From the NCBI RefSeq assembly GCF_000380245.2, contig NZ_HG428744.1:227631-267146 (forward strand): 39,516 nucleotides of DNA, given 5' to 3'. How positions within the stretch are numbered: the stretch's first letter is position 1; every line of letters starts with the position of its first letter. The translations under genes were made by a program, and so were the position numbers. Shown piece after piece: positions 1 to 9,552 of this stretch. The notes under the pieces are model-generated. The model was given only the letters and a program-made list of their open reading frames with translations, did not search any database and was not told the origin of the DNA. The DNA comes from Bacillus massiliigorillae (GTDB lineage Bacteria; Bacillota; Bacilli; Bacillales; DSM-1321).

Positions 1-9
1 GTCGTTTTT

Positions 10-1179
10 TTATTGATAAATATGAACAAATGGTTCTTTCGAATCTGCATTTCGAACAATCAAGGATTCTTGCCCACTAACAGATGAAACAGCTACTTGA
101 ACATTAATATAGTCTGGGAATATCTCCATGACTTTACCAGCTACATACTGAGTAAAGCCAACTGCTTCAGACTTTCCATAGAATTGAATCGGAATATCAA
201 TTTTCAAATCTGTCAGTTGATCATCAATATAGAATGCTCTACCGATGACTCCGTTAAAGTTCGGGAAGTACTTCTCAATATCTTGTTTGAAATTCAAGAA
301 TAATTTATTATCATCGCGATGCTGTTCTTCGGCTTCAGATGATGGGAATAAGTAATACTTCTCGTTTACTTTTTTCCAGCTAGATATTTGCGAACTACCT
401 TGTCCTACTTCTGTGTAGGCAACAAAATTTCCTGGTACAACGGCGTTTTTCTTTTGTTGCTTAAAGAGAGCAATTGTTATCGGAACGTTCTTCAAATCTT
501 CATCTTGACGCAAACGATTTAGTACTTCTTGTGCAATTTTCTTTCCTTCAGCCATCATTTTTTCATTTGGAATATCTACATCAAAGACATCACCAAATTC
601 TTCTTTTTGGTAATAGTGAGTTGAATTTAAAGCAAGACCAATTACAACGCCACCTAAACCTACTTTGTTATCTGACTTACGCACCATATAATTATGTTCA
701 AGAATATGCGCTAAATAAAGCGGATTCTCTTCGTTTCGTTTTTCAATATCACCTTTACCTGGATCAATAGGATTCAAGCCAAGATTTTCTGATTCTTTCA
801 TCTTGTTTGCTTTCAATTGCTCAGGGGTATATTTACGTTCTAGCCAGCTTTTTACCTTCTTCGTAGATAAAAATTGACCTTCTTTGAAGAAATATTTATC
901 CGGATTAAAACTTTCTTGTGCAATACGCATTAAACCCATTTCCATTTCATTCATATCGTAACGAGTATTTAAATTCGAAACAACTTGTCCACGTGCCTTG
1001 CTTGGCTCAAATGGTAAAATCGTTTGATAATACTTATCCGAAATTTTGTATTTGGGAATAATCGCTTTTGTCTCGTTATCTTTGTTCTTTTGTCCTCCTT
1101 GTTCTTGGCTATCATACTTAGGAGCACATCCTGATAAGAGCAGCATAAATGCTAACCCCATACACAAGATACGTTTCAT
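10..1179 (-). CDS. camS: CamS family sex-pheromone lipoprotein
   Basis: This 389-residue protein is a predicted lipoprotein of the CamS family (Staphylococcus cAM373 pheromone precursor type; YerH in B. subtilis). It starts with a short basic N-terminus, a hydrophobic stretch and a lipobox ending LLSGC, with the lipidated Cys at about residue 18, so the mature protein should sit on the outer face of the membrane. In this family the cleaved signal peptide can act as a mating pheromone; whether it does so here cannot be seen. The rest is soluble and charged, with no catalytic motif I recognise. It starts 12 nt after the ligA stop behind a GAGGTG ribosome site and is therefore probably the last gene of pcrB-pcrA-ligA-camS. 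The stop is 9 nt from the window edge, so any terminator lies outside. Family assignment is firm; cellular role is unknown. Confidence 0.88.
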   Translation of the reverse strand: MKRILCMGLAFMLLLSGCAPKYDSQEQGGQKNKDNETKAIIPKYKISDKYYQTILPFEPSKARGQVVSNLNTRYDMNEMEMGLMRIAQESFNPDKYFFKEGQFLSTKKVKSWLERKYTPEQLKANKMKESENLGLNPIDPGKGDIEKRNEENPLYLAHILEHNYMVRKSDNKVGLGGVVIGLALNSTHYYQKEEFGDVFDVDIPNEKMMAEGKKIAQEVLNRLRQDEDLKNVPITIALFKQQKKNAVVPGNFVAYTEVGQGSSQISSWKKVNEKYYLFPSSEAEEQHRDDNKLFLNFKQDIEKYFPNFNGVIGRAFYIDDQLTDLKIDIPIQFYGKSEAVGFTQYVAGKVMEIFPDYINVQVAVSSVSGQESLIVRNADSKEPFVHIYQ

Positions 1180-1191
1180 GGTTTACACCTC

Positions 1192-3198
1192 TTATTTATT
1201 TAGTTCTTCTATTAGTTTCTCCTCGTCCCATACTTCAACACCAAGCTCTTGTGCTTTTGCTAATTTCGATCCAGCATCAGCGCCTGCAACGACTAAGTGT
1301 GTTTTCTTACTAACACTGCCAGCTACTTTCGCGCCTTTCGCCTCTAGCTTTTCCTTAGCTTCGTTACGAGTAAGCACTTCTAGCTTACCAGTTAACACGA
1401 CTGTTTTACCAGCAAAGTATGAATCGCTGTCTTCAGCTGTCACTAATTTTGGACCTTTATAAGTCATATTCACTCCAAAACTACGTAGCTCCTCAAGCAG
1501 TTCCGCCACTTCCGGCTGTTCAAAGAACGTAACAACGGAATCAGCCATTTTTTCGCCGATTTCATTAATATCTTTAATATCGTCGAAAGAAGCTTTTGCT
1601 AAAGCATCCATTGTTTCGAATTGCTGAGCAAGAGTCTTAGCTGCTTTCGCTCCCACATGGCGAATCCCGATACCAAATAACAAACGTTCTAACGAATTTT
1701 CTTTTGATGCTTCAATAGCTGCTAACAGCTTTGTTGCTGACTTTTCTCCCATACGCTCTAAGCCTAGTAACTGCTCTTTCGTTAGCTTATATAAATCCGC
1801 TACATCTTGAACTAGACTTTCTTGGAATAGCTGCGTAATCACTTTTTCTCCACAACCATCAATGTTCATCGCAGTACGTGCCACAAAGTGAATTAAACCT
1901 TCACGAATTTGCGCTGGACATTTCGGATTAATACAGCGAAGTGCTACTTCTCCTTCTAAGCGAACAAGTTCGCTCTCACATTCAGGACAATGTGTTGGCA
2001 TTTTAAAGTCTTGCTCTTCACCTGTTCGGCGTTCAACCAGAACATTAACCACTTTCGGAATAATATCGCCAGCTTTTTTCACAACAACATAATCACCAAT
2101 TTTAATATCTTTATCACGAATTAAATCTTCATTATGCAGTGAAGCACGGCTAACCGTTGTACCCGCAACACGAACTGGCTCCAGAATAGCTGTAGGTGTA
2201 ATAACTCCCGTACGTCCTACGCTTAATTCAATATCAAGCAGTTTAGTGACAACCTCTTCAGCTGGGAATTTATAAGCAATTGCCCAACGTGGACTTTTCG
2301 CTGTCATACCGAGTTCCTCTTGCTGCGCTAATGAATTCACTTTAATAACGATGCCATCAATTTCATAAGGTAAATGTGGACGCTTTTCTGTCCAACCATT
2401 CACGTATTGAATTACTTCTTCAATGTTCGCACATGTACGGCGCTCTTTATTCGTTTTAAAACCAAGCTCGTCTAACAAATCCAAACCTTCACTATGTGCA
2501 ACAACACCCGTTCCCCCTAAATCAGCAATTCCATAAAGAAAGACATCTAAATTACGTGATGCCGCAATTCGTGGATCAAGCTGACGCAGTGAGCCTGCCG
2601 CAGCATTACGTGGATTCGCGAATAAATCTTCTTCACGTTCAGCACGAGCTATATTTAAATTCTCAAAAGACTTCTTCGGCATAAACGCTTCGCCACGCAC
2701 CTCAAATGTTAATGGCTGTTTAATACGAAGTGGAATAGATTTAATGGTTTTTAGATTAGCTGTAATATCCTCACCTATTGTACCATCTCCACGCGTAGCA
2801 CCACGAACAAATAAACCTGCTTCATACATTAACGAAACAGCTAAGCCATCGATTTTTAATTCACACACATACGAATAATTTTCTCCGATAGCTTGACGAA
2901 CCTTTCGATCAAAATCTAATAAATCCGCTTCATTAAAAGCATTTCCGAGGCTTAACATCGGTGTTTGATGCTCTACTTTTTGAAAAGCATCCAACACCGC
3001 TCCACCAACACGTTCTGTTGGTGAATCAGGTGCTTTCAACTCCGGATATTGCTCTTCAAGGTCAATTAGCTCGTGAAGACGCTGATCGTATTCCGCATCT
3101 GGAACCGATGGGTTATCCAGTACATGGTATTCATAGTTATATTGATTTAATATATTGTGTAGCTCAGCTACTCTTGTTTTGGCAGTCGTTAAATCCAT
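1192..3198 (-). CDS. ligA: NAD-dependent DNA ligase LigA
   Basis: LigA seals nicks during replication and repair using NAD+. All domains are visible in the 668 residues, the usual length. There is an N-terminal Ia domain with the YxxLDNPxxPDAEYD segment, then the adenylation domain with the nucleotide-accepting lysine in CELKIDG at about residue 115. An OB fold follows, then a four-cysteine zinc finger (CPEC...CINPKC, about residues 405-430). Helix-hairpin-helix repeats come next, and a C-terminal BRCT domain (from about residue 590, FAGKTVVLTGKLE). It lies 16 nt downstream of pcrA and 12 nt upstream of camS, so it is co-transcribed and would share the LexA-type promoter ahead of pcrA. Nothing is missing or truncated. 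Confidence 0.98.
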   Translation of the reverse strand: MDLTTAKTRVAELHNILNQYNYEYHVLDNPSVPDAEYDQRLHELIDLEEQYPELKAPDSPTERVGGAVLDAFQKVEHQTPMLSLGNAFNEADLLDFDRKVRQAIGENYSYVCELKIDGLAVSLMYEAGLFVRGATRGDGTIGEDITANLKTIKSIPLRIKQPLTFEVRGEAFMPKKSFENLNIARAEREEDLFANPRNAAAGSLRQLDPRIAASRNLDVFLYGIADLGGTGVVAHSEGLDLLDELGFKTNKERRTCANIEEVIQYVNGWTEKRPHLPYEIDGIVIKVNSLAQQEELGMTAKSPRWAIAYKFPAEEVVTKLLDIELSVGRTGVITPTAILEPVRVAGTTVSRASLHNEDLIRDKDIKIGDYVVVKKAGDIIPKVVNVLVERRTGEEQDFKMPTHCPECESELVRLEGEVALRCINPKCPAQIREGLIHFVARTAMNIDGCGEKVITQLFQESLVQDVADLYKLTKEQLLGLERMGEKSATKLLAAIEASKENSLERLLFGIGIRHVGAKAAKTLAQQFETMDALAKASFDDIKDINEIGEKMADSVVTFFEQPEVAELLEELRSFGVNMTYKGPKLVTAEDSDSYFAGKTVVLTGKLEVLTRNEAKEKLEAKGAKVAGSVSKKTHLVVAGADAGSKLAKAQELGVEVWDEEKLIEELNK

Positions 3199-3214
3199 TT
3201 GACCAGCCCTTTCT

Positions 3215-5446
3215 TTACACTTTTTCTATTGGAGCAAAAGCCGCTAATAAACGTTTAATACCTGTAGGGCTTGGGAAAGCAATATCAAGCTCTTTCTTTT
3301 CGCCCTCACCTTTTACACTAACAACCGTTCCGACTCCCCATTTCTTATGCTGTACTTTATCGCCCACACCTAATGCAAGATTATTACCACCCGTTTGAAC
3401 TGGTGCTTTCACTGGTTGCGCGGCTACCGCAGCACGTCTTGAAGAGAAAGTGCTTGTACCTCTAGAAGCTGGTGAAGATGCTGCTCTTTTTTGACGCTCT
3501 TCCTCGCGAATGTCCACAAGTAAGCTACTTGGAATTTCACTAATGAACCTAGAAACTGGATTACAGTTCGTACGACCAAACAGTGTACGCATCTGAGCAT
3601 TCGTGAGGAATAATTCTTGTTCAGCACGCGTTACACCTACATACATAAGACGACGCTCTTCTTCCATCTCCTCTTCTTCCATTAATGAACGGCTATGTGG
3701 GAAGACCCCTTCTTCTAATCCAAGTAAGAATACAATAGGGAACTCTAGTCCTTTCGCTGAGTGAAGAGTCATTAATGTCACACCTTCTTGTGGTGTTTCA
3801 TCTTTATCTAATTGATCAATATCTGCTACAAGTGCTAAATCTGTTAAAAACGCCACTAAGCTCTTATCTTCATTATTAGCTTCAAAGTTGTTTGTAACAG
3901 ATAAAAACTCTTCCAAGTTCTCAAGACGACTTTGCGCTTCTAATGATTTCTCCGCTTTCAACATTTCATTATAACCTGTTTTATCCAGTACTTCTTCAAC
4001 TAGCTCCGTTACTGATAAGTAATCCTGCATATTCGTATAGCCTTGGATTAAATCACAGAATTCACGTGCTGCTTTCGTAATCTTTGGACTTAGTCCAATT
4101 AAATCAATATTCATAAGCGCATCAAACATAGAAGTATCTTGCATTACAGCAAAATCAGCAATTTTATCAAGCGATGTTGAACCAATTCCACGCTTTGGAA
4201 CATTAATAATACGACGTAAACTTATATCATCATGTGGGTTAGAAATTAAACGTAAATACGCCAGTACATCTTTAATCTCTTTACGATCATAGAACTTCAC
4301 GCCGCCCACAATGGTATATGGCAAGTTCGATTTTAGTAAAAATTCCTCCATTACACGCGACTGGGCATTTGTACGATAGAGAATAGCTACATCACTTAAT
4401 TTCTTGCCATTATTTCTTGTTGCATCAAGAATTTTACTCACAACAAAACTAGCTTCTGCCTGCTCATTATCCGCTTGATAATAGTGAATTTTATTTCCTT
4501 CATCATTATCTGTCCAAAGATTTTTCGGCTTACGATTGCTGTTATTAGCAATTACTTCATTGGCTGCTTCAAGAATACGTTTTGTTGAACGATAATTTTG
4601 CTCTAAGAAAATGATATTTGCATTGCTATAGTCTTTCTCAAATGAAAGAATATTAGCGATATCTGCTCCACGCCAACGATAGATTGACTGATCTGAGTCA
4701 CCAACTACGCATAAATTTCTGAAACGTGCAGCTAACATTTTAACTAACATATATTGTGCACGGTTCGTATCTTGGTACTCATCCACGTGAATGTATTGAA
4801 ACTTACGTTGATAAAATTCAAGCGTTTCAGGTACGCGCTCGAACAAAAGAATCGTCTTCATAATTAAATCATCGAAGTCTAAACTTTGATTTTTACGAAG
4901 GCGCTTTTCATATTCTTTATATACATCACTCACGACTTTTGAGAAATAGTCAGCCGCTGTTTTCTCATATTCTTCGCTATTTACTAATTCGTTTTTTGCT
5001 GAGCTAATTGCTCCTAATAAAGCACGATAATCGTACTTCTTAGAGTCTATATTTAAATCTTTCAAGATTTGCTTAATAACTGATTGCTGATCCGTTGTAT
5101 CAAGTATAGAAAATGTACGACTATAACCGATACGATCAATATCTCTTCTTAAAATACGTACACACATCGAGTGAAATGTTGAAATCCAAATATTTTCCGC
5201 ATCTGGACCAAGCAAGTTACCGATACGCTCTCTCATTTCGCGCGCCGCTTTATTTGTAAACGTAATCGCAAGGATACTCCACGGAGCAACACCCTTTTCC
5301 TTCATTAAATACGCTATTCGGTGTGTTAACACTCGCGTCTTACCACTACCTGCACCCGCCATAATAAGAAGCGGTCCTTCTGTCGTTTGGACAGCTTTTT
5401 TCTGCTCAGGATTTAATCCTTTAACAAGCATTTCTGCATTTCCCAT
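3215..5446 (-). CDS. pcrA: ATP-dependent DNA helicase PcrA (UvrD/Rep family)
   Basis: PcrA is the essential 3'-5' superfamily 1A helicase of Gram-positive bacteria. It acts in nucleotide excision repair, rolling-circle replication, and clearing RecA and transcription complexes. The 743 residues carry Walker A GAGSGKT at about 31-37, the Q-motif region LNPEQKKAV at about 11-19, Walker B VDEYQDTN, the QNYRS motif, and the late VTLMTLHSAKGLEFP and VGVTRAE motifs. The C-terminal tail, after about residue 670, ends in the basic/Tudor-like segment VGDKVQHKKWGVGTVVSV that binds RNA polymerase in this family. The ATG follows a GGTGGTG ribosome site. It precedes ligA by 16 nt. A promoter with an SOS box lies between it and pcrB. 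Confidence 0.98.
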   Translation of the reverse strand: MGNAEMLVKGLNPEQKKAVQTTEGPLLIMAGAGSGKTRVLTHRIAYLMKEKGVAPWSILAITFTNKAAREMRERIGNLLGPDAENIWISTFHSMCVRILRRDIDRIGYSRTFSILDTTDQQSVIKQILKDLNIDSKKYDYRALLGAISSAKNELVNSEEYEKTAADYFSKVVSDVYKEYEKRLRKNQSLDFDDLIMKTILLFERVPETLEFYQRKFQYIHVDEYQDTNRAQYMLVKMLAARFRNLCVVGDSDQSIYRWRGADIANILSFEKDYSNANIIFLEQNYRSTKRILEAANEVIANNSNRKPKNLWTDNDEGNKIHYYQADNEQAEASFVVSKILDATRNNGKKLSDVAILYRTNAQSRVMEEFLLKSNLPYTIVGGVKFYDRKEIKDVLAYLRLISNPHDDISLRRIINVPKRGIGSTSLDKIADFAVMQDTSMFDALMNIDLIGLSPKITKAAREFCDLIQGYTNMQDYLSVTELVEEVLDKTGYNEMLKAEKSLEAQSRLENLEEFLSVTNNFEANNEDKSLVAFLTDLALVADIDQLDKDETPQEGVTLMTLHSAKGLEFPIVFLLGLEEGVFPHSRSLMEEEEMEEERRLMYVGVTRAEQELFLTNAQMRTLFGRTNCNPVSRFISEIPSSLLVDIREEERQKRAASSPASRGTSTFSSRRAAVAAQPVKAPVQTGGNNLALGVGDKVQHKKWGVGTVVSVKGEGEKKELDIAFPSPTGIKRLLAAFAPIEKV

Positions 5447-5462
5447 ATTTACACCACCAATA

Positions 5463-5510
5463 AGAACATTCGTTCTGTATATTATACTGTATTTATCACT
5501 TGTTTTGGAA
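5463..5510 (-). promoter_or_regulatory. pcrA promoter with LexA (SOS) box
   Basis: Read on the minus strand, a -35 TTCCAA (5505-5510), an 18-nt spacer and a perfect -10 TATAAT (5481-5486) are followed by the palindrome AGAACGAATGTTCT (5463-5476). Its core matches the Bacillus LexA/DinR consensus GAACRNRYGTTC at every position. The box would cover the predicted transcription start, a normal place for repression. It implies that pcrA-ligA-camS can be induced by DNA damage independently of pcrB. The motif is seen directly; LexA binding is inferred. Confidence 0.75.
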
Positions 5511-5511
5511 T

Positions 5512-6204
5512 TTAATTAGAATCTTTAACGGCTTTTACCGTTTTTAAGGCTTCTGCAAAATTATCATAGATTATATTTCCAACAACTACGACATCTGCAT
5601 GTTGTGCCATTTCTTTTGCTTGCTCTACACGTGTAATACCGCCACCATAGAACAATGTTGTTTTCTCTAATTTCAACTTTACGTTTTCAACAACCTCTGG
5701 ATCACCGTACATACCACTATATTCAATATAAAAAATTGGCAACGAAAACATTCTTTCTGCCATTTCACCATAGGCAACTACATCTTCAGTAGAAAGCTCC
5801 GTATTCGCATTCGTCACTTTAGCAGCTTTACAATCCCCATTCAAAATACAGTAACCTTCAATGTGAATTTCTTCCCAATCCATCACATCACCATATTCTT
5901 TTACTGCTTCCTGATGGAGCCCAACAATCCATTTCGGATCACGGCTATTTAATACACTTGGAATAAAATATAAATCAAATCCAGGCGTCACCGTTTCAAT
6001 CGAGGACACTTCTAACACACATGGCACACTATATCTACGTACACGCGCCATAAGATCAAGCACATTTTCTAGTGTAACACCATCTGTGCCACCAACCATT
6101 ATAGCATCTGTACCGGACTCGCAAATTTGTTCTAATTGTTCATCATTGATTTCTTTATTTGGATCGAGCTTAAATACATGTTTCCACTCGTTGTAATCGT
6201 ACAT
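5512..6204 (-). CDS. pcrB: Heptaprenylglyceryl phosphate synthase PcrB
   Basis: PcrB is a TIM-barrel prenyltransferase of the GGGP synthase family. It joins sn-glycerol-1-phosphate to heptaprenyl diphosphate, making an archaea-like ether lipid in Bacillus. The 230 residues show the phosphate-binding and substrate motifs of the family: MVGGTDGVT near residue 36, YFIPSVLNS near 80, YIEYSGMYGDP near 160, and YGGGI followed by VVVGN near the C-terminus. Length is normal. The start has a GGGGGCC-type ribosome site. It heads the pcrB-pcrA-ligA-camS group, with a 65-nt gap before pcrA that holds a second promoter. It has no mechanistic link to DNA repair; the neighbourhood is simply conserved in bacilli. 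Confidence 0.95.
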   Translation of the reverse strand: MYDYNEWKHVFKLDPNKEINDEQLEQICESGTDAIMVGGTDGVTLENVLDLMARVRRYSVPCVLEVSSIETVTPGFDLYFIPSVLNSRDPKWIVGLHQEAVKEYGDVMDWEEIHIEGYCILNGDCKAAKVTNANTELSTEDVVAYGEMAERMFSLPIFYIEYSGMYGDPEVVENVKLKLEKTTLFYGGGITRVEQAKEMAQHADVVVVGNIIYDNFAEALKTVKAVKDSN

Positions 6205-6236
6205 TATACGGCCCCCAATCTTTCTTCCATTTCATC

Positions 6237-6242
6237 ATTATA
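6237..6242 (-). promoter_or_regulatory. Likely -10 box of the pcrB promoter
   Basis: A perfect TATAAT lies on the minus strand 32 nt ahead of the pcrB start. The sequence 16-18 nt further upstream is T-rich without a good -35, so this is a plausible but incomplete sigma-A promoter. Confidence 0.4.
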
Positions 6243-6311
6243 GCATTAAGAAAACGCAGAAAAAAAGTTCTTCAGAAAAGGGGACATTAATCCTAATATC
6301 ACCTTTATTTC

Positions 6312-6340
6312 CAAAAGAAAAGACAGGCACTTTGCCTGTC
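6312..6340 (-). terminator. Rho-independent terminator after yerC
   Basis: On the minus strand, GACAGGC and GCCTGTC (6322-6328 and 6334-6340) form a perfect 7-bp stem with a 5-nt loop, followed by TTTTCTTTT. It begins a few bases after the yerC stop and separates the yerABC group from pcrB. Confidence 0.85.
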
Positions 6341-6343
6341 GAA

Positions 6344-6649
6344 TTACTTTTCTTCCTTATCTGATTCAATTCGGTCTAATGCCATCGCATATGCATCATT
6401 ACCATAATTTAAACAACGCTTGACGCGTGAAATCGTAGCTGTGCTTGCACCTGTTTCCGTTTCAATCTTATGATAGGTTTTTCCCTCTTGAAGCATACGA
6501 GCTACTTCTAAACGTTGAGCAAGAGATTGAATTTCGTTAATCGTGCATAAATCATCAAAGAATCGATAACATTCTTCTAAATCTTTTAAAGATAGTACAG
6601 CGTTAAATAGCTGATCTAGCTCTTTTCCTCTAAGTTTATCAATCTGCAT
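6344..6649 (-). CDS. yerC: YerC/YecD family TrpR-related protein
   Basis: This 101-residue protein belongs to the YerC/YecD family, which shares the all-helical TrpR repressor fold. The N-terminal half is helical and would form the dimer core. The helix-turn-helix is visible as LQEGKTYHKIETETGASTATISRVKRCLNYG, about residues 53-83. No tryptophan-pocket evidence can be judged from the sequence, and no target is known to me. The ATG follows AAAGGAGTGACAACC. It is the last gene of yerA-yerB-yerC and is followed at once by a strong terminator. DNA binding is probable; ligand and regulon are unknown. Confidence 0.85.
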   Translation of the reverse strand: MQIDKLRGKELDQLFNAVLSLKDLEECYRFFDDLCTINEIQSLAQRLEVARMLQEGKTYHKIETETGASTATISRVKRCLNYGNDAYAMALDRIESDKEEK

Positions 6650-6732
6650 ATGGTTGTCACTCCTTTGCTCACATAAATATATCCTTTTTCACCTTACATG
6701 AAATTAGTTTGTATAATAAACATTAATTAGCA

Positions 6733-7755
6733 TCATTGAAAGGTTACGTTTGACTCTAAACCAGGTTTATCTGGAACAACATTAACCCATGTTTTTCCTG
6801 GTACGAGTTTCGCCTCTTTTCCATCTTTCACGAAAGTAATCACATTGTTATTAAACTGCCACTGTATTGTATTCCATTTTCCTTCTTGTAACAAGTACGC
6901 ATTACCACCAGCAGAGAAATCAATATCGCGACGCCCTTGACTATCAATGATCTTATGCGGAGCTTCTAGAATAATAATATTACTTAATAACACAGGTTCA
7001 TCTGTGTCTTTATCAACCGTTTGAACACCATCACTATAACGTGTATATTGCATCTTACCTTCATCATACTTATACATCACATCAAAAGAATGAGAACCAT
7101 ATTTCACTGTTACATTTGTAGCAGCTTCTCCTTCAAGAGACTTTTCTTCCTTTTCACTTAAGAAAGCAAATCCCTTTGGTTGCTCTTCAAGATTAAAGGA
7201 CTGTTCTTCTGCACCCTTTTCAATATTAGCAAATGTTATATAAGAATTATGCGGTGCTTTACGTGAATTGTCACGTTTAAAGAGCGTTCCATCATAAAAT
7301 AAGCCATTCAAATTGTCAATATAGCCAGCATCGAGTAGTTGTTTTGCATCTGGGCTATACCCGTGACAAATATAAATACTATTCAAGCCTTTTGCTAGTT
7401 CAATAAAATAATCTCGTGCACTTCTAACAGGCCCAACCCTTTCTGGCTCTTCACTTTGATAAACCGCCAAAAACCTTGTTACATCGCCTTCTGCTAACAT
7501 TTCATAAACAATATCTGCTTTTTGCAGTCCACTTTGTGGACGTGCCTTTGGATGATTATTAATCATTACTGCTACTGGTCTCTTGTTGACTTCACCCTCT
7601 GTTGATTGACCTGTTAAAGGATAAGTATATTTTGTTTCTTCTTTAACTTCTACCTTTTTATGAACAGGCTTGTCTTCTTCTGGTTCCTTATCTTTACTGC
7701 AGCCTACAATCAATAGTGAGGCTGCCAATATACAAGAAATAGTCTTAAGCTTCAT
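6733..7755 (-). CDS. yerB: YerB lipoprotein (DUF3048)
   Basis: A 340-residue predicted lipoprotein: signal sequence followed by lipobox LLIVGC with Cys at about residue 19, then a charged linker of about 25 residues rich in Lys and Glu. The body is the DUF3048 double domain. The N-terminal part has TGQSTEGEVNKRPVAVMINNHPKARPQSGLQKADIVYEMLAEGDVTRFLAVY and the GPVRSAR motif; the C-terminal part ends in VTFVKDGKEAKLVPGKTWVNVVP. It should be anchored to the outer membrane face. No enzyme activity is established in anything I know of the family. It lies 54 nt after yerA and 83 nt before yerC, so co-transcription is likely. Confidence 0.9.
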   Translation of the reverse strand: MKLKTISCILAASLLIVGCSKDKEPEEDKPVHKKVEVKEETKYTYPLTGQSTEGEVNKRPVAVMINNHPKARPQSGLQKADIVYEMLAEGDVTRFLAVYQSEEPERVGPVRSARDYFIELAKGLNSIYICHGYSPDAKQLLDAGYIDNLNGLFYDGTLFKRDNSRKAPHNSYITFANIEKGAEEQSFNLEEQPKGFAFLSEKEEKSLEGEAATNVTVKYGSHSFDVMYKYDEGKMQYTRYSDGVQTVDKDTDEPVLLSNIIILEAPHKIIDSQGRRDIDFSAGGNAYLLQEGKWNTIQWQFNNNVITFVKDGKEAKLVPGKTWVNVVPDKPGLESNVTFQ

Positions 7756-7809
7756 AATAATGATTTCTCCATTTCATATTAGCCTATCTGTAATGCCTTC
7801 TTTACTATT

Positions 7810-9552
7810 TTAACGCATTATAGTCGGAAAGAGTACTGTCTTATTCATAACATCGTACATTCCTGTTGGAGTAATACGAATATATGGTAAATGAGTCGAT
7901 GAGAAAAACAATAAACTATATACAGGATCGGTATATTTGTATCCTCTTTCTTTTAAAAGTTCTGTTAGCACTTTTTCTTCCTCAATTAATATGTCCATAG
8001 GTTTATCTGACATGATTCCTTTGAGAGCAAGCGGTATGCGATGAAGTACTTCTCCATTTTCCGTCAATACGATACCTCCACCCATTCTTTTGAGTTCTTG
8101 CATGGCGAGCATCATATCTTCTTTTCGTTTACCGATGACAATAATATCTCCCGTATTCGAAAACGAACTTGCAAAACCACATAATTTATCAGCAAACCCT
8201 TTTAGAATCGTATTATTTCTCCATTTCCCATGTCGATCGATGAGCATAAAGAAACATTCATCATGATTGAAATCTAACTCATCATAAGACATATCACGCG
8301 TAACCGAATATGGCTTCATGATGACATTATTCACCATCTCTACTCCAAATGGCATTGAAAACTGTAAATCATCCTGTGTTAAATCCCACTCCAATTGAAG
8401 TGGATCAAGATTATATTCTGACCATTTAATTTCATACTCTTGCTTCTGTTTCTTCCCATCTCTCAACATCCATTTTCCTTTAGCCATAACAGATACTGGT
8501 GTTGGATTTGTCGGATCTGTAAGGAAATTAATATTTGCCACACGGCCTGTATTAATATTCCCATGTAAATATTCCAAGTTATAATGTCGAGCAACATTAA
8601 TGGTTGCCATATTATACGCATCTATAACTGGAACTCCGTGTTCAATACAAATAGCAATGAGACGATTCATGACACCATTTTCATAAAAGGCAGGTGAAGA
8701 ACCATCCGTATTAAGGAAGAACTTATCATAACGGTCGATACCCAACTCATGAATTTCATCAATCATTTTTGGCAAATCCGGTCTAATCGATGAATGACGT
8801 AGAGAAACAGAATAACCTTGCATCAATCGATTCATCACTTCTTCCCCAGTCATCGCTTCGTGATCACAATCCGCTCCAAGTAATGTCATCTTAGCTAATG
8901 TTTTTTCCGATGCTCCAGGAAAATGTCCTTCAATTTGCTTACGCATTCTCTTCGCTTCTTGAATCCAATGCAACATTAAATCGTCACCATCAAGTAGCTT
9001 TGGCCATCCTGTTAGCTCTCCACCTTGCAAGACAGCATCGTGTTCAAGCCAGGATTTAATATTCGCATGAGAGAACACCGTTTCTTCATTTGGAATTTCA
9101 GTTTGTGGATCAAAACGGCACCACCAATACATAGACATAGGTGAATTTCTAAATTTCCTTAACAAAGAAAACGCTTTCTTTTTATCCAAATGTAAAAATA
9201 ACATCATGTTGTCATTAATAAGCGTAGTAGTTCCTGTTAACGATGCATAATGAGAAAATGATTGGGGATTATATAATTGAAATGGATGAACATGAGGCTC
9301 AATGTAACCTGGTACTAAAAATAGAGAGGTGCAATCTACAACCTCACACTCTTTTATCTTCTCAGGAAGTTTAGGACCCACATAGATGATACGATCATCA
9401 TAGATCCAAATGTTCGCGACTAACCATTTCCGTAACGCTTGATTTAAATACGTTGCGTTTTTTAATAATATTTGCGGTGACCTTTTGCCATCTAATATGG
9501 CGATATGCTCACGCAGTTGTTTGTTCTTCCACCTATAGCGCTGTTCTAGCAT
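7810..9552 (-). CDS. yerA: YerA, adenine-deaminase-like amidohydrolase
   Basis: The 580-residue protein belongs to the metal-dependent amidohydrolase superfamily, Ade branch. The HxH metal motif appears in PGYIEPHVHPF. GTTTLINDN, the GHFPGASEKTL...GADCDHEAMTGEE block and LNTDGSSP follow, and the C-terminal domain has the Ade-type DIIVIGKR and GGGIVL segments. True adenine deaminases normally show DPHE where this has NDNM, and TDD where this has TDG, so the substrate may differ from adenine. I chose the ATG at 9552 because GGAGG sits 7 nt ahead; an in-frame ATG at 9570 lies upstream of that site. It is divergent from the DUF2892 gene and heads yerA-yerB-yerC. It lies near the pur operon but is transcribed separately. 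Confidence 0.85.
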   Translation of the reverse strand: MLEQRYRWKNKQLREHIAILDGKRSPQILLKNATYLNQALRKWLVANIWIYDDRIIYVGPKLPEKIKECEVVDCTSLFLVPGYIEPHVHPFQLYNPQSFSHYASLTGTTTLINDNMMLFLHLDKKKAFSLLRKFRNSPMSMYWWCRFDPQTEIPNEETVFSHANIKSWLEHDAVLQGGELTGWPKLLDGDDLMLHWIQEAKRMRKQIEGHFPGASEKTLAKMTLLGADCDHEAMTGEEVMNRLMQGYSVSLRHSSIRPDLPKMIDEIHELGIDRYDKFFLNTDGSSPAFYENGVMNRLIAICIEHGVPVIDAYNMATINVARHYNLEYLHGNINTGRVANINFLTDPTNPTPVSVMAKGKWMLRDGKKQKQEYEIKWSEYNLDPLQLEWDLTQDDLQFSMPFGVEMVNNVIMKPYSVTRDMSYDELDFNHDECFFMLIDRHGKWRNNTILKGFADKLCGFASSFSNTGDIIVIGKRKEDMMLAMQELKRMGGGIVLTENGEVLHRIPLALKGIMSDKPMDILIEEEKVLTELLKERGYKYTDPVYSLLFFSSTHLPYIRITPTGMYDVMNKTVLFPTIMR

